Numbered from the stretch's first letter, positions 9,363-18,157 are shown. The stretch is 64,000 nucleotides of DNA from Streptomyces sp. NBC_01351 (GCF_036237315.1 NZ_CP108356.1:4336501-4400500); one strand, 5' to 3'. The notes: generated from the sequence alone by a model not told the origin. A program made the numbers and translations.

Positions 9363-11453
9363 GTGCGCAAGCTTCTGCCGTTCATCGGCAACCCGCATGG
9401 GAGCGGCCGTTCCGCTCTCACCTGTCGCTACCGCTGTGGCGACGCATGCTTCCACGAGGTGCCGAACACGAGCGACAACGAGTACGCCGGCGACGTCATA
9501 GCCCGCGCCTACTCGCGTCGCACGATGCTGCGTACCGCCGCCGTCGTGACGGTCGCCACCGCCGGTGGTGCCGCCATCGCCCTCAGCGGCCCCGGCCAGA
9601 CGGCCAACGCCACTCCGGCCGGCGAGGCCACCGCCGCCGGCGCCGAGGGCGGCGTCGGCCAGGCCGCCCGCGGTCTGCGCTTCGCGCCCGTCGCGCCGAA
9701 CACCGCGGACCAGATCACGGTCCCCGCGGGCCACGAGCACAACGTGGTCATCCGCTGGGGCGACCCGATCCTCAAGGGTGCCCCGGGCTTCAACTCGGAC
9801 CAGCAGACCGCCGCCGCGCAGGCCGGTCAGTTCGGTTACAACAACGACTTCCTGAGCCTGCTCCCGCTCGGCGGCAAGTACGAGCGCCAGCAGCTGCTCG
9901 TGGCGAACCACGAGTACACGGACGAGCAGCTCATGTTCAAGGCGTACGACTCGGCCAACCCGACGCGCGAGCAGGTCGAGATCGCCTGGGCCGCGCACGG
10001 CCTGTCCGTGGTCGTCGTCCAGGAGGACCACCGCAGCGGCAAGCTGACCGCGGTCACCCGGCACCAGCTCAACCGCCGCCTGACCACCACCAGCGAGTTC
10101 CGCCTGACCGGCCCGGCCGCGGGCAGCGCGCTGCTGAAGACCTCCGCCGACGCGACCGGCACCAAGGTCCTCGGCACCCTCAACAACTGCGCGGGTGGCA
10201 CCACCCCGTGGGGGACGATCCTGTCCGGCGAGGAGAACTTCAACCAGTACTTCGCGAACGGCGGCAGCGTCACCGAGCCCGTCCAGGCCGCGCGCCTCAA
10301 GCGCTACGGCATCGGCGGCGCCGCCTCCGAGCGCAAGTGGGAGCGGTTCGACAAGCGCTTCGACGTGGCGCAGGAGCCCAACGAGGCCAACCGCTTCGGC
10401 TACATCGTCGAGCTCGACCCGTACGACCCGAACTCCGTCCCGCGCAAGCACACCGCGCTGGGCCGCTTCAAGCACGAGGCCGCGCAGCCCCGCCTGACCG
10501 AGGACGGCCGTCCCGTCGTCTACATGGGCGACGACGAGCGCTTCGACTACTTCTACAAGTTCGTCTCCTCGAAGCGGATGAAGAAGGGCGACTCGCGCGC
10601 GGCGAAGGAGCACAACCTCACGCTGCTCGACGAGGGCACCCTCTACGTCGCCAAGCTGACCGGTGACTCCCCGGCCGCGCAGATCGACGGCACCGGCAAG
10701 CTCCCCACCGACGGCGAGTTCGACGGCACCGGCGTGTGGATCAAGCTCGCCACCGGCAACGTCTCGCACGTCGAGGGCATGACCGCCGAGGAGGTGTACG
10801 TCTTCACGCGGCAGGCCGCCGACAAGGTGGGCGCCACCAAGATGGACCGCCCCGAGGACGTCGAGCCCTCCCCGCGGACCGGCCGCGTCTACGTCGCGCT
10901 GACCAACAACACCGACCGCGGCAAGGCGGGCAAGGAAGGCGCCACCGAGGCCAACCCGCGCAACCTGAACAAGCACGGCCAGATTCTGGAGCTCGCCGAG
11001 TACTTCGACGACGCGGCGGGCGAGGGCTTCGCCTGGCGGCTCTTCCTGGTCGCCGGTGACCCGAACGACGCGTCCACCTACTTCGCGGGCTTCCCGAAGG
11101 ACAAGGTCAGCCCGATCTCCTGCCCGGACAACGTGGCCTTCGACCCGCACGGCAACCTGTGGATCTCCACGGACGGCAACCAGCTCGGCTCCCACGACGG
11201 CCTGTTCGGTGTCGCCACGGCCGGTGAGCGCCGCGGTGAGCTGAAGCAGTTCCTGACGGTCCCGCGCGGCGCCGAGACCTGCGGCCCGATCATCCAGGAG
11301 AAGCGCGTCCTGGTCGCCGTCCAGCACCCGGGCGAGATCGACGGCGCGTCCGTCGAGAAGCCGCAGTCGGTGTGGCCCGACGGACCGGGCAAGATCGTCC
11401 GCCCGTCGGTCGTGTCGGTCTGGCGCAAGGACGGCAAGAACATCGGCGTCTGA
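9363..11453 (+). CDS. phoX: PhoX family secreted alkaline phosphatase (DUF839), Tat substrate
   Basis: 696 aa. A twin-arginine signal (SRRTML at 51-56, then a hydrophobic stretch to about residue 78) sits after an unusually long n-region, as is common in PhoX proteins. The body is the DUF839/PhoX beta-propeller phosphatase: NCAGGTTPWGTILSGEEN, KHTALGRFKHEAA, RPEDVEPSPRTGRVYVALTNN and CPDNVAFDPHGNLWISTDG. Family members use Ca/Fe to hydrolyse phosphomonoesters outside the cell. GTG 9363 has GGAGG 5-6 nt upstream. A PHO box about 90 bp upstream supports control by PhoR/PhoP. Confidence 0.9.
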   Translation: MRKLLPFIGNPHGSGRSALTCRYRCGDACFHEVPNTSDNEYAGDVIARAYSRRTMLRTAAVVTVATAGGAAIALSGPGQTANATPAGEATAAGAEGGVGQAARGLRFAPVAPNTADQITVPAGHEHNVVIRWGDPILKGAPGFNSDQQTAAAQAGQFGYNNDFLSLLPLGGKYERQQLLVANHEYTDEQLMFKAYDSANPTREQVEIAWAAHGLSVVVVQEDHRSGKLTAVTRHQLNRRLTTTSEFRLTGPAAGSALLKTSADATGTKVLGTLNNCAGGTTPWGTILSGEENFNQYFANGGSVTEPVQAARLKRYGIGGAASERKWERFDKRFDVAQEPNEANRFGYIVELDPYDPNSVPRKHTALGRFKHEAAQPRLTEDGRPVVYMGDDERFDYFYKFVSSKRMKKGDSRAAKEHNLTLLDEGTLYVAKLTGDSPAAQIDGTGKLPTDGEFDGTGVWIKLATGNVSHVEGMTAEEVYVFTRQAADKVGATKMDRPEDVEPSPRTGRVYVALTNNTDRGKAGKEGATEANPRNLNKHGQILELAEYFDDAAGEGFAWRLFLVAGDPNDASTYFAGFPKDKVSPISCPDNVAFDPHGNLWISTDGNQLGSHDGLFGVATAGERRGELKQFLTVPRGAETCGPIIQEKRVLVAVQHPGEIDGASVEKPQSVWPDGPGKIVRPSVVSVWRKDGKNIGV

Positions 11454-11487
11454 CCGATGCGTTGATGAGTGACGGTTGACCGTTTCA

Positions 11488-11520
11488 CTGGGGGCACCTC
11501 CCAGCGGTAGCTGGGGGAGA
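11488..11520. terminator. Dispersed Streptomyces hairpin repeat acting as bidirectional terminator
   Basis: CTCCCAGC (11498-11505), GGTA loop, GCTGGGGGAG (11510-11519), preceded by CTGGGGGCAC. This sequence type recurs in Streptomyces intergenic regions. It lies between the convergent phoX and histidine kinase genes. Confidence 0.6.
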
Positions 11521-11539
11521 AACATCCGCTCCGGTGGGT

Positions 11540-11553
11540 GTTTCACGTGAAAC
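11540..11553. other. parS: parS site (ParB-binding centromere-like sequence)
   Basis: Perfect 14-bp palindrome GTTTCACGTGAAAC, extended to 16 bp by flanking T and A. This is the known Streptomyces parS consensus. It is intergenic, between phoX and the histidine kinase stop codon. ParB loads here to organise the origin region during sporulation septation. Confidence 0.93.
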
Positions 11554-11558
11554 ATTCC

Positions 11559-12830
11559 TCAACTTCCTTGGGGCAGGCGGCCCACCGGAAGTCTGAACGT
11601 GGTGATCGCGCCCCCGTCGGGCGCGTTGGCGAAGCTCAGCTCGATTTCCAGTACCGCCGCCTGCCCGGCCACGATCGTCAGGCCCAGCCCGTGGCCGCGT
11701 CCCCGGCCCGGGTCCCCGGTGCGGAAGCGCTGCGGGCCGTGCTCGATCAGTTCGGCCGGATATCCGGGCCCGTGGTCGCGGACCAGCACCACGGGCCCGT
11801 CCACGGTCACCTCCACCGGGGGCAGGCCGTGTTTGTGGGCGTTGGCCAGCAGGTTCGCCAGGATCCGGTCCAGGCGTCGCCGGTCGGTCAGTACCGCCGC
11901 GTCGCGGAGCACCGTGACCGAGGCGGTCAGCCGGGTGCCGGCGTGGGCCCCGGCGACGGCCCGTTCCACCGCCGGGCCCAGTTCCACCCGGCTCAGGTCG
12001 GCCCGTTCGACGCCGGAGTCCAGCCGCGAGATCTCCAGCAGGTCCTCGGTCAGCAGGTGCAGGGCCTTGAGGCGGTCGTTGATCATCTCCTTGGGCCGTC
12101 CCTCCGGCAGCAGCGCCGCAGCGGCCAGCGAGCCCGTGAGCGGCGTGCGCAGCTCGTGCGCGACGTCCGCCGTGAAGCGCTTCTCCGCCTCCAGCCGTTC
12201 CTGGAGCGACCCGGCCATCGAGTCCAGCGCCTGCGCCACGTCCCGTACCTCGTCCCGGGATCGGGGCTGCCGGGGATCGGCGCCGTCGGCGGGGAAGTCC
12301 ACGCGGGCGTCGAGGTCGCCGGCGCTGATCCGGCGGGCCACGGCGGCCGTCGTCGCGAGCCGCCGGCTGATCCGGTTGGCGAGGAACAGGCCGGCCAGCG
12401 CCACCACCCCGGCCGCGACCACCGAGGAGGCGAGGATCGCGGTGTCGATGTCCCGGAGCCGGTTGCGCGTGTGCTCGTAAGGGATCCAGACCGCGAGGGT
12501 CTTGTCGTCGGCGGGTCCGGCGGCCCACATCACGGGCTTGCCCTCGTACGAGCCGACCATGCTTCCGGTATCCCCGCGCGCGACGAGCGCGCGCAGTGGT
12601 CCGGGCAGGTCGGGCGGGTCCAGGGCGACGTTCACGTCGCCGTGCGCGGTGCCGTACTCGTAGTGGCCGAGGGCGTGGTCCAGCTCCCGATCCACCTCCT
12701 TGCGGACCTCGCCGACGATCTGCCGGGAGACCACGTTGTGCACGAGGATCCCCAGCGCGGCGGCGACCATGCAGCACACCATCGTGGTGGTCAGGGCGAT
12801 CCGCCAGCGCAGGCTGCTCAGGGCGCGCAC
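11559..12830 (-). CDS. Sensor histidine kinase (HAMP, HisKA, HATPase), no adjacent response regulator
   Basis: 423 aa. There is a TM segment at about 10-32, a short extracellular sensor at about 33-150, TM2 at about 155-178, HAMP, a HisKA phosphoacceptor motif DVAHELRTPLTG, and a HATPase_c with ILANLLANAHKHG (N box) and DHGPGYPAEL (G1 box). It autophosphorylates on histidine and passes the phosphate to a response regulator, but none is encoded beside it. GTG 12830 overlaps the upstream lipoprotein gene by 13 nt, implying translational coupling, so the lipoprotein is a likely sensing accessory. Confidence 0.88.
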   Translation of the reverse strand: MRALSSLRWRIALTTTMVCCMVAAALGILVHNVVSRQIVGEVRKEVDRELDHALGHYEYGTAHGDVNVALDPPDLPGPLRALVARGDTGSMVGSYEGKPVMWAAGPADDKTLAVWIPYEHTRNRLRDIDTAILASSVVAAGVVALAGLFLANRISRRLATTAAVARRISAGDLDARVDFPADGADPRQPRSRDEVRDVAQALDSMAGSLQERLEAEKRFTADVAHELRTPLTGSLAAAALLPEGRPKEMINDRLKALHLLTEDLLEISRLDSGVERADLSRVELGPAVERAVAGAHAGTRLTASVTVLRDAAVLTDRRRLDRILANLLANAHKHGLPPVEVTVDGPVVLVRDHGPGYPAELIEHGPQRFRTGDPGRGRGHGLGLTIVAGQAAVLEIELSFANAPDGGAITTFRLPVGRLPQGS

Positions 12831-13534
12831 CGCACCCCGCTCCCGCCGGCCAGCGCGTCGTCGCTGATGCCGGGGCACGTGTCGAGGGTCAGCTGGGACA
12901 GGTTCATGGTCCCGGTCCCGGGATCCCACACGTAGTCGGAGACGGCGACGTACTCGGGGTTCGAGGTCGGCTCGCGCACGGCGAGGTGCTCGGCGGCCAC
13001 CTCCACGCCCTCCAGCACCGCGCGCCGGGACAGGATCCGCGACACGCGGCCGTCGTCCTGGACGGTGTAGACGCGCAGCTCGCTGAGCCGGCCGTCGAGG
13101 TCCAGGGCGGTGATCAGCTCCTCCCGGCCGTCACCCGTCAGATCGTGGAGCACGGGTGGGCGCACCGGGCAGTCGGGACCGCCGTCCACAGCCTGTGTGC
13201 AGAGCGCCAGCCGCTGCACGGCGCGGGGGTCGACGAGCCGGCCGGTGCCGCCGTCCTGGGTGATGGAGGCGTTCACGTCGGCCCGTACGACGGAGAGGGC
13301 GTTCACGCCGCGCATGCTCAGGCCGGCCACCTTGGGGAGCCCCGGTACGGCCGCGGCCGTACCCGGCTGCTGGCCGGGGCCGGGCGGGTCGGGGCGGAAC
13401 TCCTTCCACAGGGTCTGCGGAGCGTGCGCGGTGCCGAGGTCGCCGTTGTCGGTGAGGCCCTCCACGTCGGCGCAGCCCGTCAGTGCGACGGCGAGAACCA
13501 GTACGCCTGCGGCGCGCTGCGGGGTGGGGCGCAT
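12818..13534 (-). CDS. Putative lipoprotein co-transcribed with histidine kinase
   Basis: 238 aa. Type II signal peptide with lipobox LTGC (residues 18-21). The mature part has a VCBS/FG-GAP-like phrase (HDLTGDGREELITALDLDG) and several cysteines. No enzymatic motif is visible. Its stop overlaps the kinase start, so it probably modulates the kinase outside the membrane, in the way Streptomyces CseA accompanies CseBC; this comparison is an inference from arrangement and not from clear homology. Confidence 0.75.
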   Translation of the reverse strand: MRPTPQRAAGVLVLAVALTGCADVEGLTDNGDLGTAHAPQTLWKEFRPDPPGPGQQPGTAAAVPGLPKVAGLSMRGVNALSVVRADVNASITQDGGTGRLVDPRAVQRLALCTQAVDGGPDCPVRPPVLHDLTGDGREELITALDLDGRLSELRVYTVQDDGRVSRILSRRAVLEGVEVAAEHLAVREPTSNPEYVAVSDYVWDPGTGTMNLSQLTLDTCPGISDDALAGGSGVRCAP

Positions 13535-13642
13535 GCTCCGATGCTCCCCCGGCCGGTGGCCTCCGGCCTGGTCATGGGGCTGTTCGGGGGAGCCTGGGCC
13601 GCTGCGCGGAGCTGCTCCCCGCCCCGCCCTTTCTCCGTTTCC

Positions 13643-13739
13643 CGGGGCTCCGCCCCAGACCCCGGTCCTCAAACGCCGGACGGGCTGGAAAGGTCGCAGG
13701 ACGGGCTGGAAAGGTCGCCGGGCGGGCTGGAGGCGTCAG
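13643..13739. repeat. Streptomyces dispersed intergenic repeat with 21-bp tandem extension
   Basis: The stretch starting GGGGCTCCGCCCCAGACC and ending near GCCGGACGGGCTGGA is a very common intergenic element in Streptomyces genomes. Here its end is repeated about three times with a 21-bp period (GGACGGGCTGGAAAGGTCGC at 13678 and 13699, a diverged copy at 13720), running into the FUSC stop codon. Confidence 0.7.
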
Positions 13740-15730
13740 GGGTTCGGGCGGGCGATGGCCCGGGCTGCTGCCACCTCTTGGTGGACCGGGCCCAGCACGC
13801 TCGATTCGGCGGCCTGCGGTTCCACCTCCACGTGGACCGGGGTCGTGGAGTTCCGTACTCCCTCGGCGAGAGAGCGGAGCTCCCGCGCGATCCAGTCCAC
13901 CTCGCTCGCCGCAGGCGGCACCGCGCCGTGGTTGACGCGGACGCGGGCGGCGGTGGTCGCGTCCACGATGCGTTCGACGGCCACCACCAGGGGCCACCAG
14001 GCGGCTGCGCGGGTGCCGGTCGGCGGGGGTTCGGTCAGGGCCCGCTGGAACTCGCTGCGCACGCCCGACAGGTCCCGGTAGATCCGTCGCCGGGCCTGCA
14101 GGCGGGACTGCCGGGCCACCCGGAGCGCCTCTTCGTCCGCGACCGGCGCGAAGGCCCGCTCCACGTACCGGGCGGCGTCGTCCACGGCCTCCGCGAGCCG
14201 GTCCCCGATCCGGGTGTGCCAGCTCTCGGGCCACAGCAGGTAGCCGGCGATCAGTGTGATGGCGCAGCCGATCAGGCTGTCCAACAGCCGGGGGCGGATC
14301 AGGTCGAAGCCCGAGTGGTTGAGCAGGTCCGAGAGGAGCAGGATGACCGGGGTGATCGCCGCGGTCTGGAAGGCGTAGCCCTTGGCGGAGAACGCGGGGA
14401 TGAGGGCTGCCAGGACCATCATCACCGGGACGTCCCACCAGCCGCGCGGGACTTCGGCGAGTACGGCGGCCGCGATGACCAGGCCCGCGGCGGTGCCCAG
14501 CGCGCGCAGCACGGCCCGGGAGAACACCGAGCCGAAGTCGGGCTTGAGGACGAAGGTGACGGTCAGCGCGACCCAGTAGGACCGCTCCACCTCGATCAGG
14601 GAGACGAGGGACTGCGCGAGCCCGATGCACAGGGCGAGCCGCAGGCCGTACCGCCAGGAGGCGCCGGACAGCATCATGTCGCGGACCGCGTGCCGGGCGC
14701 GCACCCGCAGGGCGGCGGGCCGGCCGAGGCGGTCGTCGACGTTGAAGGGGTCGGGTTCGGGCTGGTGGACGATGTTCGCCGCGTGGCGCAGGGCAGCGTC
14801 GACGGCCCGCTCGGCGGGGGTGTGCGGTTCCGGCAGGTTCAGTTCGGGAGTACAGGTGCGGCCTTCCTCCACGGCCGTCGCCAGTTCTCTGACGGCCGCC
14901 GGGATCTCCGGGGGCATCGGGCGGCGGCGCAGGTGTGCGGCGGGCGCAGCCTCGACCAGTGGGATCACCACGTTGAGCTGGGCCAGCATCCGCACGAGTG
15001 CGGGGCTGCGGCCGTGGATCCGGGCCCGTCGGCCGAGTACGAGGTCGTAGGCCTGGTTCAGGGTCTGGGTGACCTGTTGGCGGCGCTCGTCGAAGGTGGC
15101 GCCCGGCCCGCCGGCGGCTTCCAGGGCGTCGGCCAGGGCCCGGTACGTGGCGGCCACGGCGGCCCGTTCAGGCTGCCGGCCGCGCAGCGGCCAGCCCAGC
15201 AGGGTCAGCGCGAGGACGAACAGCCCGCCCGCGCTCAGCAGTAGCGGAGCCGTCCACCAGGGCTGGGGCATGGGGAGCCCGGCGCCGACGACGGCGTTGA
15301 GCAGGAGGAGCAGCCCGCACGCCGAGGCGACCGTGCCGATCGAGGAGATCATGCCGGAGACCAGGGCGACCAGGGTGAGGGCGCCGACGGCGAGCCAGCC
15401 GTGCCCGAAGACCAGGGTGCCCAGCGCGATGCCGACGGCGCCGAAGAGCTGGGGGACGGCGATGTTCAGGATCCGCATCCGGTAGGCGTCGGCGGTGTCG
15501 CCGATGACCCCGGAGAGGGCGCCCATGGAGACGAGCGCGCCGTACTCGGGCTCGTCCAGTGCGAAGCCGACGGCCAGCGGGGCGGCCAGCGCGATCGCGG
15601 CCCGGGCCACGGCGGCCCAGGGGATCGGGGCGGAGGTCGGCTTCAGTGCCGAGAGCAGCCAGGCGGGCGGGGCCAGCGGATGGTGCCGGGCCCGCCGCGA
15701 CGCTATGTGTTCGGTGCGTTCGGTGCTCAT
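13736..15730 (-). CDS. FUSC family membrane protein (aromatic acid exporter type)
   Basis: 664-aa polytopic protein with two hydrophobic clusters (about residues 25-170 and 370-520), the usual duplicated FUSC/YccS arrangement, followed by a cytoplasmic C-terminal region with coiled-coil character. Characteristic segments are AARAAIALAAPLAVGFAL, and in the second half GLRLALCIGLAQSLVSL...SYWVALTVTFVLKPDFGSVFSRAVLRALGT (shown in parts). Family members export aromatic carboxylic acids such as fusaric acid. ATG 15730 is chosen because sequence upstream is Arg/Gly-rich and lacks similarity. It may be co-transcribed with the membrane protein gene 53 bp upstream. Confidence 0.85.
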   Translation of the reverse strand: MSTERTEHIASRRARHHPLAPPAWLLSALKPTSAPIPWAAVARAAIALAAPLAVGFALDEPEYGALVSMGALSGVIGDTADAYRMRILNIAVPQLFGAVGIALGTLVFGHGWLAVGALTLVALVSGMISSIGTVASACGLLLLLNAVVGAGLPMPQPWWTAPLLLSAGGLFVLALTLLGWPLRGRQPERAAVAATYRALADALEAAGGPGATFDERRQQVTQTLNQAYDLVLGRRARIHGRSPALVRMLAQLNVVIPLVEAAPAAHLRRRPMPPEIPAAVRELATAVEEGRTCTPELNLPEPHTPAERAVDAALRHAANIVHQPEPDPFNVDDRLGRPAALRVRARHAVRDMMLSGASWRYGLRLALCIGLAQSLVSLIEVERSYWVALTVTFVLKPDFGSVFSRAVLRALGTAAGLVIAAAVLAEVPRGWWDVPVMMVLAALIPAFSAKGYAFQTAAITPVILLLSDLLNHSGFDLIRPRLLDSLIGCAITLIAGYLLWPESWHTRIGDRLAEAVDDAARYVERAFAPVADEEALRVARQSRLQARRRIYRDLSGVRSEFQRALTEPPPTGTRAAAWWPLVVAVERIVDATTAARVRVNHGAVPPAASEVDWIARELRSLAEGVRNSTTPVHVEVEPQAAESSVLGPVHQEVAAARAIARPNP

Positions 15731-15783
15731 TCCCGTTTCCGTGCCGCCGCTCGCGAATCGGTTCTTGTCGGTACCTTCCGAGC

Positions 15784-16611
15784 TTATGGGGTGCGGCGCA
15801 GTCGGCCCGTCAGCCAGGCCACCAGCGCGGCGGCGAGACCGACGGCCAGCACCACCCAGGCGGTGGTGCGCAGGAACGCGGTGAGGGCGTCGTACACGGC
15901 CCCGGCGGCCGCCCGGTCGACGTCGGCGGGCAGATCGTCGAGGGTGAGCCCGCGGCAGAGGTCCACCGCGATCCACAGCAGGCCCGCACCGATCGCGAGC
16001 CCCAGCCCGGTGGCGATCACCGCGCGCCGTCGCCGGACGGCGACCGCGATGGCGGCCACGGCCAGGACGAGCGTCAGCACGGGCAGCCAGACGCCGGCGA
16101 TCTGGAGCATGCGGAACCCCTTCCGGAGGGCGCCGAGGTTGTCGTACTCCATGACCTCCACGGAGACGTGGGTCACCGGGATCCGGTCGGCGAAGGGCAC
16201 GCCGTCCTCGACGAGTTCCCCCTTGATCTGCGCGATGACGGGGGCGAGGTCGATGGTGACGGCGTCCCCGTGGCCGGTGGTGAGCGCGTCGAGGAAGGCG
16301 GCGTGCGCGGCGCGGTTGGCGGCGTCCCAGGCGGTCCGGTAGGCCGGGGTGCCGGCGAAGGAGCGCAGGGCCTCACCGAGCAGGGCGTCCACCCCGCTCT
16401 GGAAGGGGCCCGCGTCGATCTGTCCGGAGAGCGCGCGGGTGGACTGGGTGACGACGACGTGTCGGACGTCCGGGTTCTCGGCGAGCGGGGACATCGCGGC
16501 GGTGTAGCGGTCGGCGTCCGCCAACTCGCGGTCGGCCCAGTACGCGACGGCGCTCGCGGGCACGAGCAGGGTCACGAGCACGATGAGTACCGTCGACAGG
16601 ATGGTGCGCAC
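15784..16611 (-). CDS. Integral membrane protein of unknown function
   Basis: 275 aa. An N-terminal TM (residues 4-24), an extracytoplasmic region of about 150 residues (ALSGQIDAGPFQSGVDALLG), then three C-terminal TM segments at about 170-190, 196-216 and 243-266. Resembles a widespread actinobacterial membrane protein family without known function. It sits upstream of the FUSC gene on the same strand and is divergent from the RsrR-like regulator, whose promoter lies 85 bp away. Confidence 0.8.
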   Translation of the reverse strand: MRTILSTVLIVLVTLLVPASAVAYWADRELADADRYTAAMSPLAENPDVRHVVVTQSTRALSGQIDAGPFQSGVDALLGEALRSFAGTPAYRTAWDAANRAAHAAFLDALTTGHGDAVTIDLAPVIAQIKGELVEDGVPFADRIPVTHVSVEVMEYDNLGALRKGFRMLQIAGVWLPVLTLVLAVAAIAVAVRRRRAVIATGLGLAIGAGLLWIAVDLCRGLTLDDLPADVDRAAAGAVYDALTAFLRTTAWVVLAVGLAAALVAWLTGRLRRTP

Positions 16612-16679
16612 GTCACCAGGGAAAGCGGGCGCGGGCCCGGGCGCGAGCGGTGTTGCTGCGGGCGGGTGGCGTGGCGCCC

Positions 16680-16715
16680 TTGCGTTCAGAATCCTGGATA
16701 TTTAATATCCAGAAT
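16680..16715 (+). promoter_or_regulatory. Promoter plus 11-3-11 operator of the RsrR-like gene
   Basis: Arms ATCCTGGATAT (16691-16701) and ATATCCAGAAT (16705-16715) form an 11-3-11 inverted repeat with one mismatch around the spacer TTA. The same segment contains a -10 TAATAT (16703-16708), with TTGCGT (16680-16685) 17 bp upstream as -35. The start point would fall at or next to the ATG at 16716, so the mRNA is probably leaderless and the operator covers the -10, giving autorepression. Confidence 0.72.
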
Positions 16716-17213
16716 ATGAAGATGGGCGAGGGCGTCGAGTGGGCGCTGCACAGCTGCGTCAACCTGGCCTGGATCGGCCCCGATCGGGCCGTGTCCGCGG
16801 CGCGGCTCGCCGCCTGGCACGAACTGCCCGCGGCCTACCTGAACAAGCAGCTCCAGGCGCTGGCCCGGGCGGGCATCCTCACTTCCAGCCCCGGCCCCCG
16901 CGGCGGCTTCCGGCTGGCCCGCCCGCTCGCCGCCATCTCGCTCATGGACGTGGTCGCCGCCGTCGAGGGGCCCGAGGAGGCCTTCCGGTGCGCGGAGATC
17001 CGGGAGCAGGGCCCCGGGGCGGAACCGGCTCCGGGGGCGGCGGCAGAGGCCGGCCAGGGCGCGGAGTGTGCCATCGCGCACGCCATGACCCGGGCCGAAC
17101 TGGCCTGGCGCCGGGCCCTCGCCGCCCAGAACCTCGACGAGATCCGGCAGCAGGCCGAACGGCAGGCCCCCCGGGCCGCCGAGCGGCTCCGCGCCTGGCT
17201 CGCCGAGCAGTAG
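16716..17213 (+). CDS. RsrR-like Rrf2 family redox regulator ([2Fe-2S])
   Basis: 165-aa Rrf2 protein with an N-terminal winged helix (VSAARLAAWHELPAAYLNKQ recognition region; SSPGPRGGFRLARP wing). It does not carry the three clustered cysteines of IscR/NsrR. Instead E8 and H12 (GVEWALHSC), C92 (FRCAEIR) and C118 (AECAIAHAM) match the Glu-His-Cys-Cys ligand set established for Streptomyces venezuelae RsrR, a [2Fe-2S] redox switch. RsrR class 1 sites are 11-3-11 inverted repeats, and one lies across this gene's own promoter. ATG 16716 is chosen because the promoter predicts a leaderless transcript and because it places E8/H12 in RsrR register. Confidence 0.85.
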   Translation: MKMGEGVEWALHSCVNLAWIGPDRAVSAARLAAWHELPAAYLNKQLQALARAGILTSSPGPRGGFRLARPLAAISLMDVVAAVEGPEEAFRCAEIREQGPGAEPAPGAAAEAGQGAECAIAHAMTRAELAWRRALAAQNLDEIRQQAERQAPRAAERLRAWLAEQ

Positions 17214-17281
17214 TCAGAGCGAGCGAGCAGCAGTTCAGAGCACGTGGTCAGACAGCACGGATACGGAAGCAGGAGATCGGC

Positions 17282-17677
17282 ATGACGCGCAGCATCATCA
17301 ACCCGGCAGGACTCCACACCCCGACCGACTACGGCTACAGCCACATCGTCTCCGCACCCGGCGAGCAGGTCTTCATAGCCGGCCAGTACGGCTCCGACGA
17401 GAACGGCCACGTCGTCTCCGACGACTTCGCCGACCAGGTCGAGCGGGCCTTCGCCAACCTCCTCACCGCACTGGCGGCCGTCGGCCTCGGCCCCGCCGAC
17501 GTGGTCCGCATCGGCACCTACGTCGTCGGGCACGACCAGGGCAGGCTGGAGGTCCTCCTCAAGCAGCTGCACGCCACCTGGGGCATCGAGCTGCCCGCCC
17601 AGACCCTGATCGGGGTCGCCGCCCTCGCCCTGCCCGACATGCTCTTCGAGATCGACGCCGTCGCCGTGCGCGGCTGA
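17282..17677 (+). CDS. RidA family protein (enamine/imine deaminase or relative)
   Basis: 131 aa, typical RidA/YjgF/Rid length. Family pattern: FIAGQYGSDENGHV, DQVERAFANLLTALAAVG and the C-terminal ALALPDMLFEIDAVAV. The canonical RidA arginine of the IAxxR-like motif near the C-terminus is not evident, so it may be a Rid subfamily member without deaminase activity. RBS AGGAGA 5 nt before ATG. Lies 68 bp after the RsrR-like gene on the same strand, so it may belong to its regulon. Confidence 0.85.
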   Translation: MTRSIINPAGLHTPTDYGYSHIVSAPGEQVFIAGQYGSDENGHVVSDDFADQVERAFANLLTALAAVGLGPADVVRIGTYVVGHDQGRLEVLLKQLHATWGIELPAQTLIGVAALALPDMLFEIDAVAVRG

Positions 17678-17749
17678 CCCGCCCGGTTGATCCACTTGCC
17701 GGTCGGGGGCGGCGGGTGTGCCCTGGATGATGGGAGAGAGGAGCCCGTC

Positions 17750-18157
17750 ATGGCACATGCGGCACCCACCGCCCTCGGGCGGCAGCACTGGCAGATGGCG
17801 GACATGACCCACCTGAGCAGTGGCGCCTATGTCCGGCCGCTGCTCCTCGGACTCGTCTACGGGGTCTGGGCCGCCTTCATCCAGCGGCAGACCGGCCCGG
17901 TCGACGCGGGCAACGTCTTCTACGGGATCCTGTGCGGCGTGCTCTTCGCCGGGATCATGTTCACGCTCGCCCGGATCGGCCCGCGCCTCAAGCGCGAGGT
18001 CCACGCGGCGGCGTACGGGGCCTTCGCGGGCATCGCCGTGGGCTACCTGCACAGCCTCACCAACCAGTCGATCCTGAAGGCCGTCGTGGTGGGCCTGGCC
18101 GTCGCCGTGGGTGTCGGCGCGGCCGCGTTCTACCGCTACTACACCCGCGAGGACTGA
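17750..18157 (+). CDS. Conserved membrane protein
   Basis: 135 aa with three predicted TM segments (YVRPLLLGLVYGVWAAFI; VFYGILCGVLFAGIMFTL; a C-terminal AVVVGLAVAVGVGAAAF) and a basic loop. No enzymatic motif. ATG 17750 has GAGAGGAG 6-8 nt upstream; a longer ORF from 17687 lacks an RBS. A hairpin follows the gene. Confidence 0.7.
   Translation: MAHAAPTALGRQHWQMADMTHLSSGAYVRPLLLGLVYGVWAAFIQRQTGPVDAGNVFYGILCGVLFAGIMFTLARIGPRLKREVHAAAYGAFAGIAVGYLHSLTNQSILKAVVVGLAVAVGVGAAAFYRYYTRED

Noticed and set aside
11538..12935. ORFs starting MFHVKH on both strands
   Set aside because: The apparent ATG comes from the parS palindrome; the downstream sequence is antisense to the histidine kinase or unrelated.
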